From NCBI RefSeq assembly GCF_040448305.1, contig NZ_CP148752.1, positions 372,001-436,000 of the forward strand: DNA of 64,000 nt, read 5' to 3'. Both the position numbers and the translations under genes were made by a program. Shown here one piece after another: positions 55,261 to 64,000 of this stretch (positions are counted from its first letter, which is position 1; each line of letters opens with the position of its first letter). The notes beneath the pieces are model-generated. The model did no database searches, had not been told where the DNA came from, and worked only from the letters and a program-made list of their open reading frames with translations. The DNA comes from Pseudomonas fluorescens (lineage in GTDB: Bacteria; Pseudomonadota; Gammaproteobacteria; Pseudomonadales; Pseudomonadaceae).

Positions 55261-56361
55261 ATGCAGACACTCAAGGTCGATCTAGGCGAGCGCAGCTACC
55301 CGATTCATATTGGCGAAGGTTTGTTGGATCAGCCCGAACTGCTGGCCCCGCACATTCGCGGACGGCAAGTAGCGATCATCTCCAACGAGACTGTTGCGCC
55401 GCTCTATCTCGAGCGTCTGACCCGCAGCCTGGCGCAGTTCTCGGTGATTTCCGTGGTACTGCCCGACGGCGAAGCCTTCAAGACCTGGGAAACCCTGCAA
55501 CTGATTTTCGATGGTCTGCTGACCGCCCGGCATGACCGCCGCACCACGGTGATCGCCCTTGGCGGCGGTGTGATCGGTGACATGGCCGGCTTTGCCGCCG
55601 CCTGCTACCAGCGCGGCGTCGATTTCATCCAGGTTCCGACCACGCTGCTGTCGCAGGTCGACTCCTCGGTGGGTGGCAAGACCGGGATCAACCATCCGCT
55701 GGGCAAGAACATGGTCGGCGCCTTCTATCAGCCGAACGTGGTGCTGATCGATACCGCCAGCCTCAATACCCTGCCGGCGCGCGAACTGTCCGCCGGGCTG
55801 GCCGAAGTCATCAAGTACGGGCTGATCTGCGATGAGCCGTTCCTGACCTGGCTCGAAGACAACGTCGACCGCCTGCGCAATCTGGACCAGCAAGCCCTGA
55901 CCTATGCCATCGAGCGCTCCTGCGCGGCCAAGGCGGCGGTGGTCGGTGCCGATGAGAAAGAGACGGGCGTTCGTGCCACATTGAACCTGGGCCACACGTT
56001 TGGCCACGCCATCGAAACCCACATGGGCTATGGTGTATGGCTTCATGGTGAGGCGGTGGCTGCCGGCACCGTAATGGCGCTGGAAATGTCCACGCGACTG
56101 GGCTGGATCAGCGAGCAGGAACGTGATCGCGGCATTCGTCTGTTCCAGCGTGCGGGGCTGCCGGTCATTCCGCCGCAAGAGATGACAGAAGCCGATTTCC
56201 TCGAACATATGTCCATTGATAAAAAAGTGATCGACGGTCGTTTGCGCCTGGTGCTGCTGCGCCACATGGGTGAAGCGGTGGTGACCGACGATTATCCGAA
56301 AGAGGTTCTACAGGCCACGCTGGGGGCAGACTACCGCGCCCTGGCCCAGCTTAAAGGTTAA
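55261..56361 (+). CDS. aroB: AroB, 3-dehydroquinate synthase
   Basis: The 366-residue NAD- and zinc-dependent enzyme cyclises DAHP to 3-dehydroquinate. The motifs GGGVIGDMAGFAAA (NAD), KTGINHPLGKN, the zinc-ligand region LNLGHTFGHAIE and GEAVAAG are present. A 151-base gap separates it from aroK, and aroB carries GGG-rich sequence ahead of the ATG. The next gene follows after 10 bases. Confidence 0.98.
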   Translation: MQTLKVDLGERSYPIHIGEGLLDQPELLAPHIRGRQVAIISNETVAPLYLERLTRSLAQFSVISVVLPDGEAFKTWETLQLIFDGLLTARHDRRTTVIALGGGVIGDMAGFAAACYQRGVDFIQVPTTLLSQVDSSVGGKTGINHPLGKNMVGAFYQPNVVLIDTASLNTLPARELSAGLAEVIKYGLICDEPFLTWLEDNVDRLRNLDQQALTYAIERSCAAKAAVVGADEKETGVRATLNLGHTFGHAIETHMGYGVWLHGEAVAAGTVMALEMSTRLGWISEQERDRGIRLFQRAGLPVIPPQEMTEADFLEHMSIDKKVIDGRLRLVLLRHMGEAVVTDDYPKEVLQATLGADYRALAQLKG

Positions 56362-56371
56362 TAAGAACACG

Positions 56372-57961
56372 ATGACTAGTTTGCATGCCGACGAGGCTTT
56401 CCTCGGCCATTACCAGTTGAGTCATGACCCTTTTGCTCCACGGGTGCCTGGCTTCAAATTTTTCCCGGCCCAGCGCAAGCCCGTGCTGGGGCAACTGCAT
56501 CACCTGGCGCGTTATAGCCAGTTGTTGCTGGTGGTCACTGGCCCTCAGGGCAGTGGCAAGACTCTGCTGCGCCAGGCCCTGGTGGCCAGCACCAATAAGC
56601 AATCGGTACAGAGTGTGGTGGTTTCCGCCCGTGGTGCCGGTGATGCGGCGGGCATCCTGCGTCAGGTCGCCCAGGCGCTGAACGTGGCCCACGCCGAGAT
56701 CGACACGATCCTGGGTCAAGTGGTGCAGCTTGCGCTTACCGGTCAGGAAGTCTATTTGCTGGTGGATGATGCCGAGCAGCTCGACGAATCTGCGCTCGAA
56801 GCCTTGATGGCCCTGGCTGCTGGTGCGCCGGAAGGGCGACCCCATGTGTTCCTGTTCGGCGAGTCGTCGCTGATCGCTCAGCTTGATGCCTTGCACCTTG
56901 AGGAAGAGCGTTTTCACGTCATCGAGTTGCAGCCCTACACCGAAGAAGAGACCCGCGAATATCTGGATCAACGGCTTGAGGGGGCGGGTCGGGGTATCGA
57001 ACTTTTCACCGCGGATCAGATCTCTGATATTCACGAAAGCTCCGACGGTTGGCCTGGCAACATCAACCAGGTTGCCCGCGATGCAATGATCGAAGCCATG
57101 ATTGCCAGCCGCTCAGCGGTGAAGCGTCCAAAAATGGGGTTCAATATGCCGAAGAAACACGTATTGGCGATTTCCGCCGTCGTCGTGGTCGCGGTAGCTG
57201 CCGCCTGGTTGATGCCGGGTCGCAACAAGGCACCGACCACAGGTGCACCGGCCAACGAACAGGCGCAATTGCCGCTTGGTCAGGGGCAGCCAACAGCAAA
57301 TGGCGGTGCTCCGGCCGTCGAATTCGCCGGCAACACGCAGCCGATGCCATTGCCGTTGGTCGGTAACTCGCAACCGGTCATGCGCGGTCCGCTGGCTGAA
57401 GCCGCGGGTGGCATTACCGAGGGCGACGACGGCGTGCCGGTTGAAGGCTCCAGCGCCACACCGCCGACGGTAACCACCACTGCGCCGCCTGTGGGCGTTC
57501 CTGCCGGCCCTGCGCCAACGCCAGCGGCCAAGCCGACGCCTGCGCCAACTCAGGTCGCCACCGCCAAGCCAGCGCCTGCTCCAGTGGCCAAACCTGCTCC
57601 AGCCCCAGCCAAGCCAGCCGTTGCTGCGGCGGCCAAGCCTGCCGAGAAACCGGCTCCGGCGGCCAAGGCTGCAGGCGGCACCTGGTACGCCGGTCAGGCA
57701 CCGGGCAACTACGTGGTGCAAATCCTCGGCACCAGCTCCGAAGCGTCCGCACAAAACTTCGTCAAAGAGCAGGGCGGCGAGTACCGTTACTTCAAGAAAG
57801 TCCTCAACGGCAAGCCGCTTTACGTCATCACCTACGGTAACTTCGCCAGCCGCGATGCAGCCGTAACCGCCATCAAGGCCTTGCCAGCGAAGGTTCAGGC
57901 TGGTAAACCTTGGCCTCGCACTGTCGCCAGCGTCCAACAGGAACTGGCAACAACTCGCTGA
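56372..57961 (+). CDS. DamX-like protein: AAA ATPase plus SPOR domain
   Basis: The 529-residue protein has an N-terminal AAA (ExeA-like) ATPase with Walker A GPQGSGKT at residues 57-64 and Walker B YLLVDDAE. One membrane helix follows (about 262-281), then a Pro/Ala/Thr-rich periplasmic linker of about 140 residues, and a C-terminal SPOR domain (YVVQILGTSSEASAQNF to LPAKVQAGKPWPRTVAS). This layout fits DamX-type cell-division proteins that sit at the septum. It is 10 bases after aroB and thus in its operon. Confidence 0.88.
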   Translation: MTSLHADEAFLGHYQLSHDPFAPRVPGFKFFPAQRKPVLGQLHHLARYSQLLLVVTGPQGSGKTLLRQALVASTNKQSVQSVVVSARGAGDAAGILRQVAQALNVAHAEIDTILGQVVQLALTGQEVYLLVDDAEQLDESALEALMALAAGAPEGRPHVFLFGESSLIAQLDALHLEEERFHVIELQPYTEEETREYLDQRLEGAGRGIELFTADQISDIHESSDGWPGNINQVARDAMIEAMIASRSAVKRPKMGFNMPKKHVLAISAVVVVAVAAAWLMPGRNKAPTTGAPANEQAQLPLGQGQPTANGGAPAVEFAGNTQPMPLPLVGNSQPVMRGPLAEAAGGITEGDDGVPVEGSSATPPTVTTTAPPVGVPAGPAPTPAAKPTPAPTQVATAKPAPAPVAKPAPAPAKPAVAAAAKPAEKPAPAAKAAGGTWYAGQAPGNYVVQILGTSSEASAQNFVKEQGGEYRYFKKVLNGKPLYVITYGNFASRDAAVTAIKALPAKVQAGKPWPRTVASVQQELATTR

Positions 57962-57967
57962 AGATTC

Positions 57968-57988
57968 GGCGGCCTTACCCAGGCCGCC
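57968..57988 (+). terminator. Hairpin after the DamX-like gene
   Basis: GGCGGCC (57968-57974) pairs with GGCCGCC (57982-57988) across a 7-base loop, six bases after the stop. No T-run follows, so termination is only possible. Confidence 0.5.
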
Positions 57989-58311
57989 TCTCCAAGCACC
58001 TCAAAATTTCTACAAGTGCGCGCCGCCTTCCGGGCTGCGTGCCTTGTGGTGTCTGCGTCATAGTAGCTTTTGAGTCGTAGCGGTCAAAATTAAAAAAAGT
58101 TTTGACTAGCACAGCAGATCGCTTTAAACCTTTCACAAATGCGACATAGATTTGCGACATTTCGTCGTCAAATTTGTGGGGCCAAGTGTCGGTGTGTACA
58201 ATGACCTCCCTTTTGCTCCCGCAAAGCTGGCGTACGTTCGGCGCGGATGGCAAGTGGTTGAATTGAAAAGAAATTTGCCTCGTAAAGAGGCAGCCTGGTG
58301 AGAAAGTGTCT
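57989..58311 (+). other. Promoter-bearing gap upstream of gltB
   Basis: The 323-base stretch has A/T-rich blocks and a possible sigma-70 site (TTGACT at 58102-58107, then TTAAAC at 58124-58129, 16-base spacing). A long leader of about 180 bases would precede gltB. The -10 match is weak. Nothing else coding is supported here. Confidence 0.4.
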
Positions 58312-61300
58312 ATGAAAGCAGGTCTGTACCAACCAGATGAATTCAAGGATAACTGCGGTTTCGGCCTGATAGCCCATATGCAGGGCGAGCCCAGTCATAC
58401 CCTTTTGCAAACGGCCATCGAGGCCCTGACCTGCATGACCCACCGCGGTGGGATTAATGCCGACGGCAAGACCGGTGACGGTTGCGGTCTGCTGATTCAA
58501 AAGCCGGACGTGTTCCTGCGAGCCATCGCCCAGGAAACCTTCGGCGTCGAAATGCCCAAGCAATACGCTGTGGGCATGGTCTTCTTCAACCAGGACCCGG
58601 TCAAAGCCGAAGCCGCTCGCGAGAACATGAACCGCGAGATCCTGGCTGCCGGCCTGCAACTGGTCGGCTGGCGCAAAGTGCCGATCGACACCAGCGTCCT
58701 CGGCCGCCTGGCCCTTGAGCGCCTGCCGCAGATCGAGCAGGTGTTCATCGGCGGTGAAGGCCTGAGCGATCAGGACATGGCCGTCAAGCTGTTCACCTCC
58801 CGTCGTCGCTCGTCCGTGGCCAACGCCGCCGACACCGACCACTACGTCTGCAGCTTTTCGCACAAGACCATCATTTACAAAGGCCTGATGATGCCGGCGG
58901 ACTTGACCGCCTTCTATCCGGACCTGAGCGATGAGCGCCTGCAAACCTCGATTTGCGTGTTCCACCAGCGCTTCTCCACCAACACCCTGCCGAAATGGCC
59001 ACTGGCTCAACCGTTCCGCTTCCTGGCGCACAACGGCGAGATCAACACCATCACCGGCAACCGCAACTGGGCCGTGGCCCGTCGCACCAAGTTCACCAAC
59101 GATCTGATGGACCTGGAAGAACTGGGCCCGCTGGTCAACCGCGTGGGTTCCGACTCCTCGAGCATGGACAACATGCTGGAGCTGATGGTCACCGGCGGCA
59201 TCGACCTGTTCCGTGGCGTGCGGATGATCATTCCGCCTGCGTGGCAGAACGTCGAGACCATGGACCCGGATCTGCGTGCGTTCTACGAATACAACTCGAT
59301 GCACATGGAACCGTGGGACGGCCCGGCCGGCGTGGTAATGACCGATGGTCGTTACGCGGTGTGCCTGCTCGACCGTAACGGTCTGCGTCCGGCGCGTTGG
59401 GTCACCACCAAGAACGGTTTCATCACCCTGGCCTCGGAAATCGGTGTCTGGAACTACCAGCCTGAAGACGTGATCGCCAAGGGCCGTGTGGGACCTGGCC
59501 AGATCTTTGCCGTGGACACCGAAACCGGTCAGATCCTCGACACCGATGCGATCGACAACCGCCTGAAGTCCCGTCATCCCTACAAGCAATGGCTGCGCAA
59601 GAATGCCCTGCGCATCCAGGCGACCATGGAAGACAACGACCACGGTTCGGCGTTCTACGACGTCGATCAGCTCAAGCAATACATGAAGATGTACCAGGTC
59701 ACGTTCGAAGAGCGCGACCAGGTGCTGCGTCCGCTCGGCGAGCAAGGCTACGAAGCCGTGGGCTCGATGGGCGACGATACGCCGATGGCCGTGCTGTCCC
59801 AGCGCGTGCGTACGCCGTACGACTATTTCCGCCAGCAGTTCGCCCAGGTGACCAACCCGCCGATCGATCCGCTGCGTGAAGCCATCGTCATGTCTCTGGA
59901 GATCTGCCTCGGTGCCGAGCGCAACATCTTCCAGGAGTCGCCGGAACACGCTTCGCGCGTGATCCTCAGCTCGCCGGTCATTTCCCCGGCCAAGTGGCGC
60001 TCGCTGATGAACCTCGATCGTCCGGGCTTCGAACGCGCGATCATCGATCTGAACTACGACGAAAGCGTCGGTCTCGAAGCGGCGATCCGCAACGTGGCCG
60101 ATCAGGCTGAAGAAGCCGTGCGTTCTGGTCGTACCCAGGTCGTGCTGAGTGACCGTCACATTGCCCCGGGCAAGTTGCCGATCCATGCTTCGCTGGCCAC
60201 CGGCGCGGTGCACCATCGCCTGACTGAAAAAGGCCTGCGTTGCGACTCCAACATCCTGGTGGAAACCGCGACCGCTCGCGATCCGCATCACTTCGCCGTG
60301 TTGATCGGTTTCGGAGCCTCTGCCGTCTATCCGTTCCTGGCCTACGAAGTGCTGGGCGACCTGATCCGTACCGGTGAAGTACTGGGCGACCTCTACGAGG
60401 TGTTCAAGAACTACCGTAAAGGCATCACCAAAGGCTTGCTCAAGATCCTGTCGAAGATGGGCATTTCGACCATCACTTCGTACCGTGGTGCGCAGTTGTT
60501 CGAAGCCATCGGCCTGTCCGAGGAAGTCTGCAACCTGAGCTTCCGTGGCGTGCCAAGCCGCATCAAGGGTGCGCGTTTCGTCGACATCGAAGCCGAGCAG
60601 AAAGCACTCGCTACCGAAGCCTGGAGCCCGCGCAAGCCGATCCAGCAAGGTGGTTTGCTGAAGTTCGTCCACGGTGGCGAATATCACGCGTACAACCCGG
60701 ACGTGGTCAACACCCTGCAAGCCGCTGTGCAGCAGGGCGACTACAGCAAGTTCAAGGAATACACGTCGCTGGTGGACAACCGCCCGGTGTCGATGATTCG
60801 TGACCTGCTGAAAGTCAAAACCCTCGACACGCCGCTGGACATCAGCGAGATCGAACCACTGGAATCGGTGCTCAAGCGCTTCGACTCCGCCGGTATCTCC
60901 CTGGGTGCCCTGTCGCCGGAAGCTCACGAAGCCCTGGCCGAAGCCATGAACCGCCTCGGTGCGCGTTCCAACTCCGGTGAAGGCGGCGAAGACCCGGCGC
61001 GCTACGGCACCATCAAGAGCTCGAAAATCAAGCAGGTTGCCACTGGCCGTTTCGGTGTAACCCCGGAATACCTGGTCAACGCTGAAGTGCTGCAGATCAA
61101 GGTCGCCCAGGGCGCCAAGCCCGGCGAAGGTGGTCAATTGCCGGGCGGCAAGGTCAACGGTCTGATCGCCAAGCTGCGTTACGCAGTGCCGGGCGTGACC
61201 CTGATTTCGCCACCGCCGCACCACGACATCTACTCGATCGAAGACTTGTCGCAGCTGATTTTCGACCTGAAACAAGTCAACCCGAAGGCGCTGGTCTCGG

Positions 61301-62757
61301 TGAAGCTGGTAGCAGAAGCGGGCGTCGGCACCATCGCCGCCGGTGTAGCCAAGGCCTACGCGGACTTGATCACCATCTCCGGCTACGACGGCGGCACCGG
61401 TGCATCACCGCTGACCTCGATCAAATACGCGGGCGCTCCGTGGGAACTCGGCCTGGCCGAAACCCACCAGACCCTGCGCGGCAACGACCTGCGCGGCAAA
61501 GTCCGGGTGCAGACCGACGGCGGCCTGAAAACCGGCCTCGACGTGATCAAGGCGGCGATCCTCGGCGCTGAAAGCTTCGGCTTCGGCACCGCGCCGATGA
61601 TCGCCCTGGGCTGCAAATACCTGCGCATCTGCCACCTGAACAACTGCGCCACCGGCGTCGCGACCCAGAACGAGAAGCTGCGCAAGGATCACTACATCGG
61701 TACCGTCGACATGGTGGTGAATTTCTTCACCTACGTCGCCGAAGAAACCCGTGAATGGCTGGCCAAGCTGGGCGTGCGTTCCCTCGAAGAGCTGATCGGC
61801 CGTACCGATCTGCTGGAAGTCCTCGAAGGCCAGACCGCCAAGCAGCATCACCTGGACCTTACCCCCTTGCTGGGCAGCGACCACGTGCCGGCGGACAAGC
61901 CACAGTTCTGCGGTGTGGAACGCAACCCGCCGTTCGACAAAGGCCTGCTGGCCGAGAAAATGGTCACCATGGCCACCTCGGCGATCAATGACCTGAGCGG
62001 TGCCGACTTCGACCTGGAAATCTGCAACTGCGACCGTTCCATCGGTGCACGGATCTCCGGCGAAATCGCGCGCAAGCACGGCAACCAGGGCATGGCCAAC
62101 GCGCCGGTCACGTTCCGCTTCAAAGGCACGGCCGGGCAGAGTTTCGGCGTGTGGAACGCCGGTGGCCTGCACATGTACCTGGAAGGCGACGCCAACGACT
62201 ACGTCGGCAAGGGCATGACCGGCGGCAAGCTGGTGATCGTTCCGCCGAAGGGCAGCGTCTACCGCACTCAGGACAGTGCCATCATCGGCAACACCTGCCT
62301 GTACGGCGCCACTGGCGGCAAGCTGTTCGCCGCTGGTACCGCGGGCGAGCGTTTCGCCGTGCGTAACTCCGGTGCCCACACCGTCGTGGAAGGCACTGGC
62401 GATCACTGTTGCGAGTACATGACCGGTGGTTTCGTCTGCGTATTGGGCAAGACCGGTTACAACTTCGGCTCTGGCATGACCGGTGGTTTCGCCTACGTGC
62501 TCGACCAGGACAACAGTTTCGTTGACCGGGTCAACCACGAACTGGTGGAAATCCAGCGGATCAGCGGCGAGGCGATGGAAGCCTACCGTAGCCACCTGCA
62601 ACGCGTGCTGAACGAGTACGTCGAGGAGACCGACAGCGAGTGGGGTCGTGAACTCGCCGAGAACCTCGATGATTACGTGCGCCGTTTCTGGCTGGTCAAG
62701 CCCAAGGCTGCCAACCTGAAGTCGTTGCTTTCCAGCACCCGTGCCAACCCGCAGTGA
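58312..62757 (+). CDS. gltB: GltB, glutamate synthase large subunit
   Basis: The 1481-residue subunit makes glutamate from glutamine and 2-oxoglutarate with NADPH. It has an N-terminal glutamine amidotransferase whose nucleophile would be Cys15 after removal of a short 14-residue propeptide. A central domain and an FMN-binding synthase domain follow, with the [3Fe-4S] cluster region at C1101, C1107 and C1112 and a C-terminal GXGXG beta-helix. The ATG at 58312 is chosen over an in-frame GTG two codons upstream. gltD follows after 32 bases. Confidence 0.97.
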   Translation: MKAGLYQPDEFKDNCGFGLIAHMQGEPSHTLLQTAIEALTCMTHRGGINADGKTGDGCGLLIQKPDVFLRAIAQETFGVEMPKQYAVGMVFFNQDPVKAEAARENMNREILAAGLQLVGWRKVPIDTSVLGRLALERLPQIEQVFIGGEGLSDQDMAVKLFTSRRRSSVANAADTDHYVCSFSHKTIIYKGLMMPADLTAFYPDLSDERLQTSICVFHQRFSTNTLPKWPLAQPFRFLAHNGEINTITGNRNWAVARRTKFTNDLMDLEELGPLVNRVGSDSSSMDNMLELMVTGGIDLFRGVRMIIPPAWQNVETMDPDLRAFYEYNSMHMEPWDGPAGVVMTDGRYAVCLLDRNGLRPARWVTTKNGFITLASEIGVWNYQPEDVIAKGRVGPGQIFAVDTETGQILDTDAIDNRLKSRHPYKQWLRKNALRIQATMEDNDHGSAFYDVDQLKQYMKMYQVTFEERDQVLRPLGEQGYEAVGSMGDDTPMAVLSQRVRTPYDYFRQQFAQVTNPPIDPLREAIVMSLEICLGAERNIFQESPEHASRVILSSPVISPAKWRSLMNLDRPGFERAIIDLNYDESVGLEAAIRNVADQAEEAVRSGRTQVVLSDRHIAPGKLPIHASLATGAVHHRLTEKGLRCDSNILVETATARDPHHFAVLIGFGASAVYPFLAYEVLGDLIRTGEVLGDLYEVFKNYRKGITKGLLKILSKMGISTITSYRGAQLFEAIGLSEEVCNLSFRGVPSRIKGARFVDIEAEQKALATEAWSPRKPIQQGGLLKFVHGGEYHAYNPDVVNTLQAAVQQGDYSKFKEYTSLVDNRPVSMIRDLLKVKTLDTPLDISEIEPLESVLKRFDSAGISLGALSPEAHEALAEAMNRLGARSNSGEGGEDPARYGTIKSSKIKQVATGRFGVTPEYLVNAEVLQIKVAQGAKPGEGGQLPGGKVNGLIAKLRYAVPGVTLISPPPHHDIYSIEDLSQLIFDLKQVNPKALVSVKLVAEAGVGTIAAGVAKAYADLITISGYDGGTGASPLTSIKYAGAPWELGLAETHQTLRGNDLRGKVRVQTDGGLKTGLDVIKAAILGAESFGFGTAPMIALGCKYLRICHLNNCATGVATQNEKLRKDHYIGTVDMVVNFFTYVAEETREWLAKLGVRSLEELIGRTDLLEVLEGQTAKQHHLDLTPLLGSDHVPADKPQFCGVERNPPFDKGLLAEKMVTMATSAINDLSGADFDLEICNCDRSIGARISGEIARKHGNQGMANAPVTFRFKGTAGQSFGVWNAGGLHMYLEGDANDYVGKGMTGGKLVIVPPKGSVYRTQDSAIIGNTCLYGATGGKLFAAGTAGERFAVRNSGAHTVVEGTGDHCCEYMTGGFVCVLGKTGYNFGSGMTGGFAYVLDQDNSFVDRVNHELVEIQRISGEAMEAYRSHLQRVLNEYVEETDSEWGRELAENLDDYVRRFWLVKPKAANLKSLLSSTRANPQ

Positions 62758-62789
62758 TATGCGCCTGAAGAGTTTGATGAGGTTTTAAA

Positions 62790-64000
62790 ATGGCTGAACG
62801 TCTGAATAATGACTTCCAGTTCATCGAGGTCGGGCGCAAGGATCCGAAGAAGAAACTGTTGCGTCAACGCAAGAAAGAGTTCGTGGAAATCTACGAACCC
62901 TTCAAACCCCAGCAGTCGGCCGACCAGGCCCACCGCTGCCTGGGTTGCGGTAACCCGTATTGCGAATGGAAGTGCCCGGTGCACAACTTCATTCCCAACT
63001 GGCTGAAACTGGTGGCCGAGGGCAACATCCTCCAGGCCGCCGAGCTGTCGCACCAGACCAACACCCTGCCGGAAGTCTGCGGTCGGGTGTGCCCGCAGGA
63101 CCGTCTGTGCGAGGGTGCCTGCACCCTCAACGACGGCTTCGGCGCGGTGACCATCGGCTCGGTGGAGAAGTACATCACCGACACCGCGTTCGCCATGGGC
63201 TGGCGCCCAGACATGTCCAAGGTCAAGCCGACCGGCAAGCGTGTCGCGATCATCGGTGCCGGGCCTGCGGGCCTGGGCTGTGCCGACGTGCTGGTGCGCG
63301 GTGGCGTGACCCCGGTGGTGTTCGACAAGAACCCGGAAATCGGCGGTCTGCTGACCTTCGGCATCCCCGAGTTCAAGCTGGAAAAGACCGTGCTGAGCAA
63401 TCGTCGCGAAGTCTTCAGCGGCATGGGCATCGAGTTCCGCCTCAACACCGAGGTCGGCAAGGACGTGACCATGGAGCAACTGCTCGAAGAATACGATGCG
63501 GTATTCATGGGCATGGGCACCTACACCTACATGAAGGGCGGCTTTGCCGGGGAAGACCTGCCGGGCGTGTACGACGCGCTGGACTTCCTGATCGCCAACG
63601 TCAACCGCAACCTGGGCTTTGAAAAGTCGCCGGAAGATTTCGTCGACATGAAAGGCAAGAAGGTCGTGGTACTCGGCGGCGGCGACACGGCGATGGACTG
63701 CAACCGCACCTCGATCCGTCAGGGCGCCAAGTCGGTGACCTGCGCCTATCGTCGTGACGAAGCGAACATGCCTGGCTCGCGCAAAGAGGTGAAGAACGCC
63801 AAGGAAGAAGGCGTGAAATTCCTCTACAACCGCCAGCCGATCGCCATTGTCGGTGAAGACAAGGTCGAAGGCGTGAAGGTGGTCGAGACCCGTCTCGGCG
63901 AGCCGGACGCCCGTGGTCGTCGCAGCCCCGAGCCGATCCCGGGCTCCGAAGAGATCATCCCGGCCGACGCCGTGGTCATCGCTTTCGGTTTCCGCCCAAG
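62790..64000 (+). CDS. gltD: GltD, glutamate synthase small subunit (3' truncated)
   Basis: The open frame runs to the window edge with 403 codons visible of about 470. The N-terminal part carries two [4Fe-4S] cysteine clusters (C50, C53, C58, C62, and C97, C101, C107, C111). The FAD site GAGPAG is at 156-161 and an NADPH site in VVLGGGDTAMD follows. It passes electrons from NADPH to GltB. The gene continues beyond the window. Confidence 0.96.
   Translation, partial: MAERLNNDFQFIEVGRKDPKKKLLRQRKKEFVEIYEPFKPQQSADQAHRCLGCGNPYCEWKCPVHNFIPNWLKLVAEGNILQAAELSHQTNTLPEVCGRVCPQDRLCEGACTLNDGFGAVTIGSVEKYITDTAFAMGWRPDMSKVKPTGKRVAIIGAGPAGLGCADVLVRGGVTPVVFDKNPEIGGLLTFGIPEFKLEKTVLSNRREVFSGMGIEFRLNTEVGKDVTMEQLLEEYDAVFMGMGTYTYMKGGFAGEDLPGVYDALDFLIANVNRNLGFEKSPEDFVDMKGKKVVVLGGGDTAMDCNRTSIRQGAKSVTCAYRRDEANMPGSRKEVKNAKEEGVKFLYNRQPIAIVGEDKVEGVKVVETRLGEPDARGRRSPEPIPGSEEIIPADAVVIAFGFRP

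Noticed and set aside
58168..61275. Very long open frame on the minus strand opposite gltB (over 1000 codons), and similar antisense frames opposite opgH (17468-19615), opgG (15079-17193), phaC1/phaZ (33927-36206), ponA (47055-49265) and phaC2 (31877-33400)
   Set aside because: Each is the mirror of a well-identified gene in high-GC DNA, where stop codons are rare in the antisense frame. Their composition (His, Arg, Gln, Val, Gly heavy) matches no protein family.

Overview
The window is chromosomal DNA of a Pseudomonas, most likely of the P. fluorescens group. This rests on the high-GC coding style, the medium-chain polyhydroxyalkanoate (PHA) locus, the two-paralogue histidine-utilisation (hut) cluster and many REP/REPIN palindromes of the P. 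fluorescens type. As I recall it, the gene order hut, opgGH, chemoreceptor, rsmE-tat-his-ubi, pha, hslVU-argS-priA-rpmE, ponA-pilMNOPQ-aroKB-gltBD also matches P. aeruginosa PAO1 roughly from PA5100 down to PA5035. No rRNA, tRNA, CRISPR array, insertion sequence or prophage was seen.

Region 1 (1-10918) is the distal part of the hut cluster, all on +. It encodes a 5'-truncated urocanate-type permease (HutTu), a histidine ABC transporter of the quaternary-amine type (HutXWV), two histidase paralogues (HutH1 and HutH2), a histidine permease (HutT), imidazolonepropionase (HutI) and N-formylglutamate deformylase (HutG). Together these import histidine or urocanate and degrade it to glutamate; HutU, HutF, HutC and HutD must lie to the left. 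HutH1 lacks exactly the Ala-Ser-Gly triad that forms the catalytic MIO cofactor, so it is unlikely to be a histidase.

Region 2 (10919-23005) holds an orphan choline/betaine-type binding protein (ChoX), an alpha/beta hydrolase, pip-dtd, the osmoregulated glucan genes opgGH, a phospholipase-C-like gene in an AT-rich patch that looks acquired, and an HBM-type chemoreceptor.

Region 3 (23022-29091, -) is a tightly packed co-directional run, ubiE-ubiJ-ubiB-hisI-hisE-tatA-tatB-tatC-rsmE. It covers ubiquinone synthesis, histidine biosynthesis, twin-arginine export and rRNA methylation.

Region 4 (29247-36296) is the PHA locus: a small PHA-associated protein and the phasins phaI and phaF on +, converging on phaC1-phaZ-phaC2-phaD on -.

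Region 5 (36556-49514) is housekeeping: a DUF971 protein, hslVU, ftsN-like, argS and priA on -; rpmE, a secreted nuclease and malic enzyme on +; ponA on -.

Region 6 (49729-64000, +) is pilMNOPQ, aroK, aroB, a DamX-like AAA/SPOR protein, gltB and a 3'-truncated gltD.

Ten REPIN-type paired palindromes sit in the intergenic gaps, often at operon boundaries. Strong intrinsic terminators follow the chemoreceptor, phaF, rpmE (inside the next reading frame), malic enzyme and ponA.
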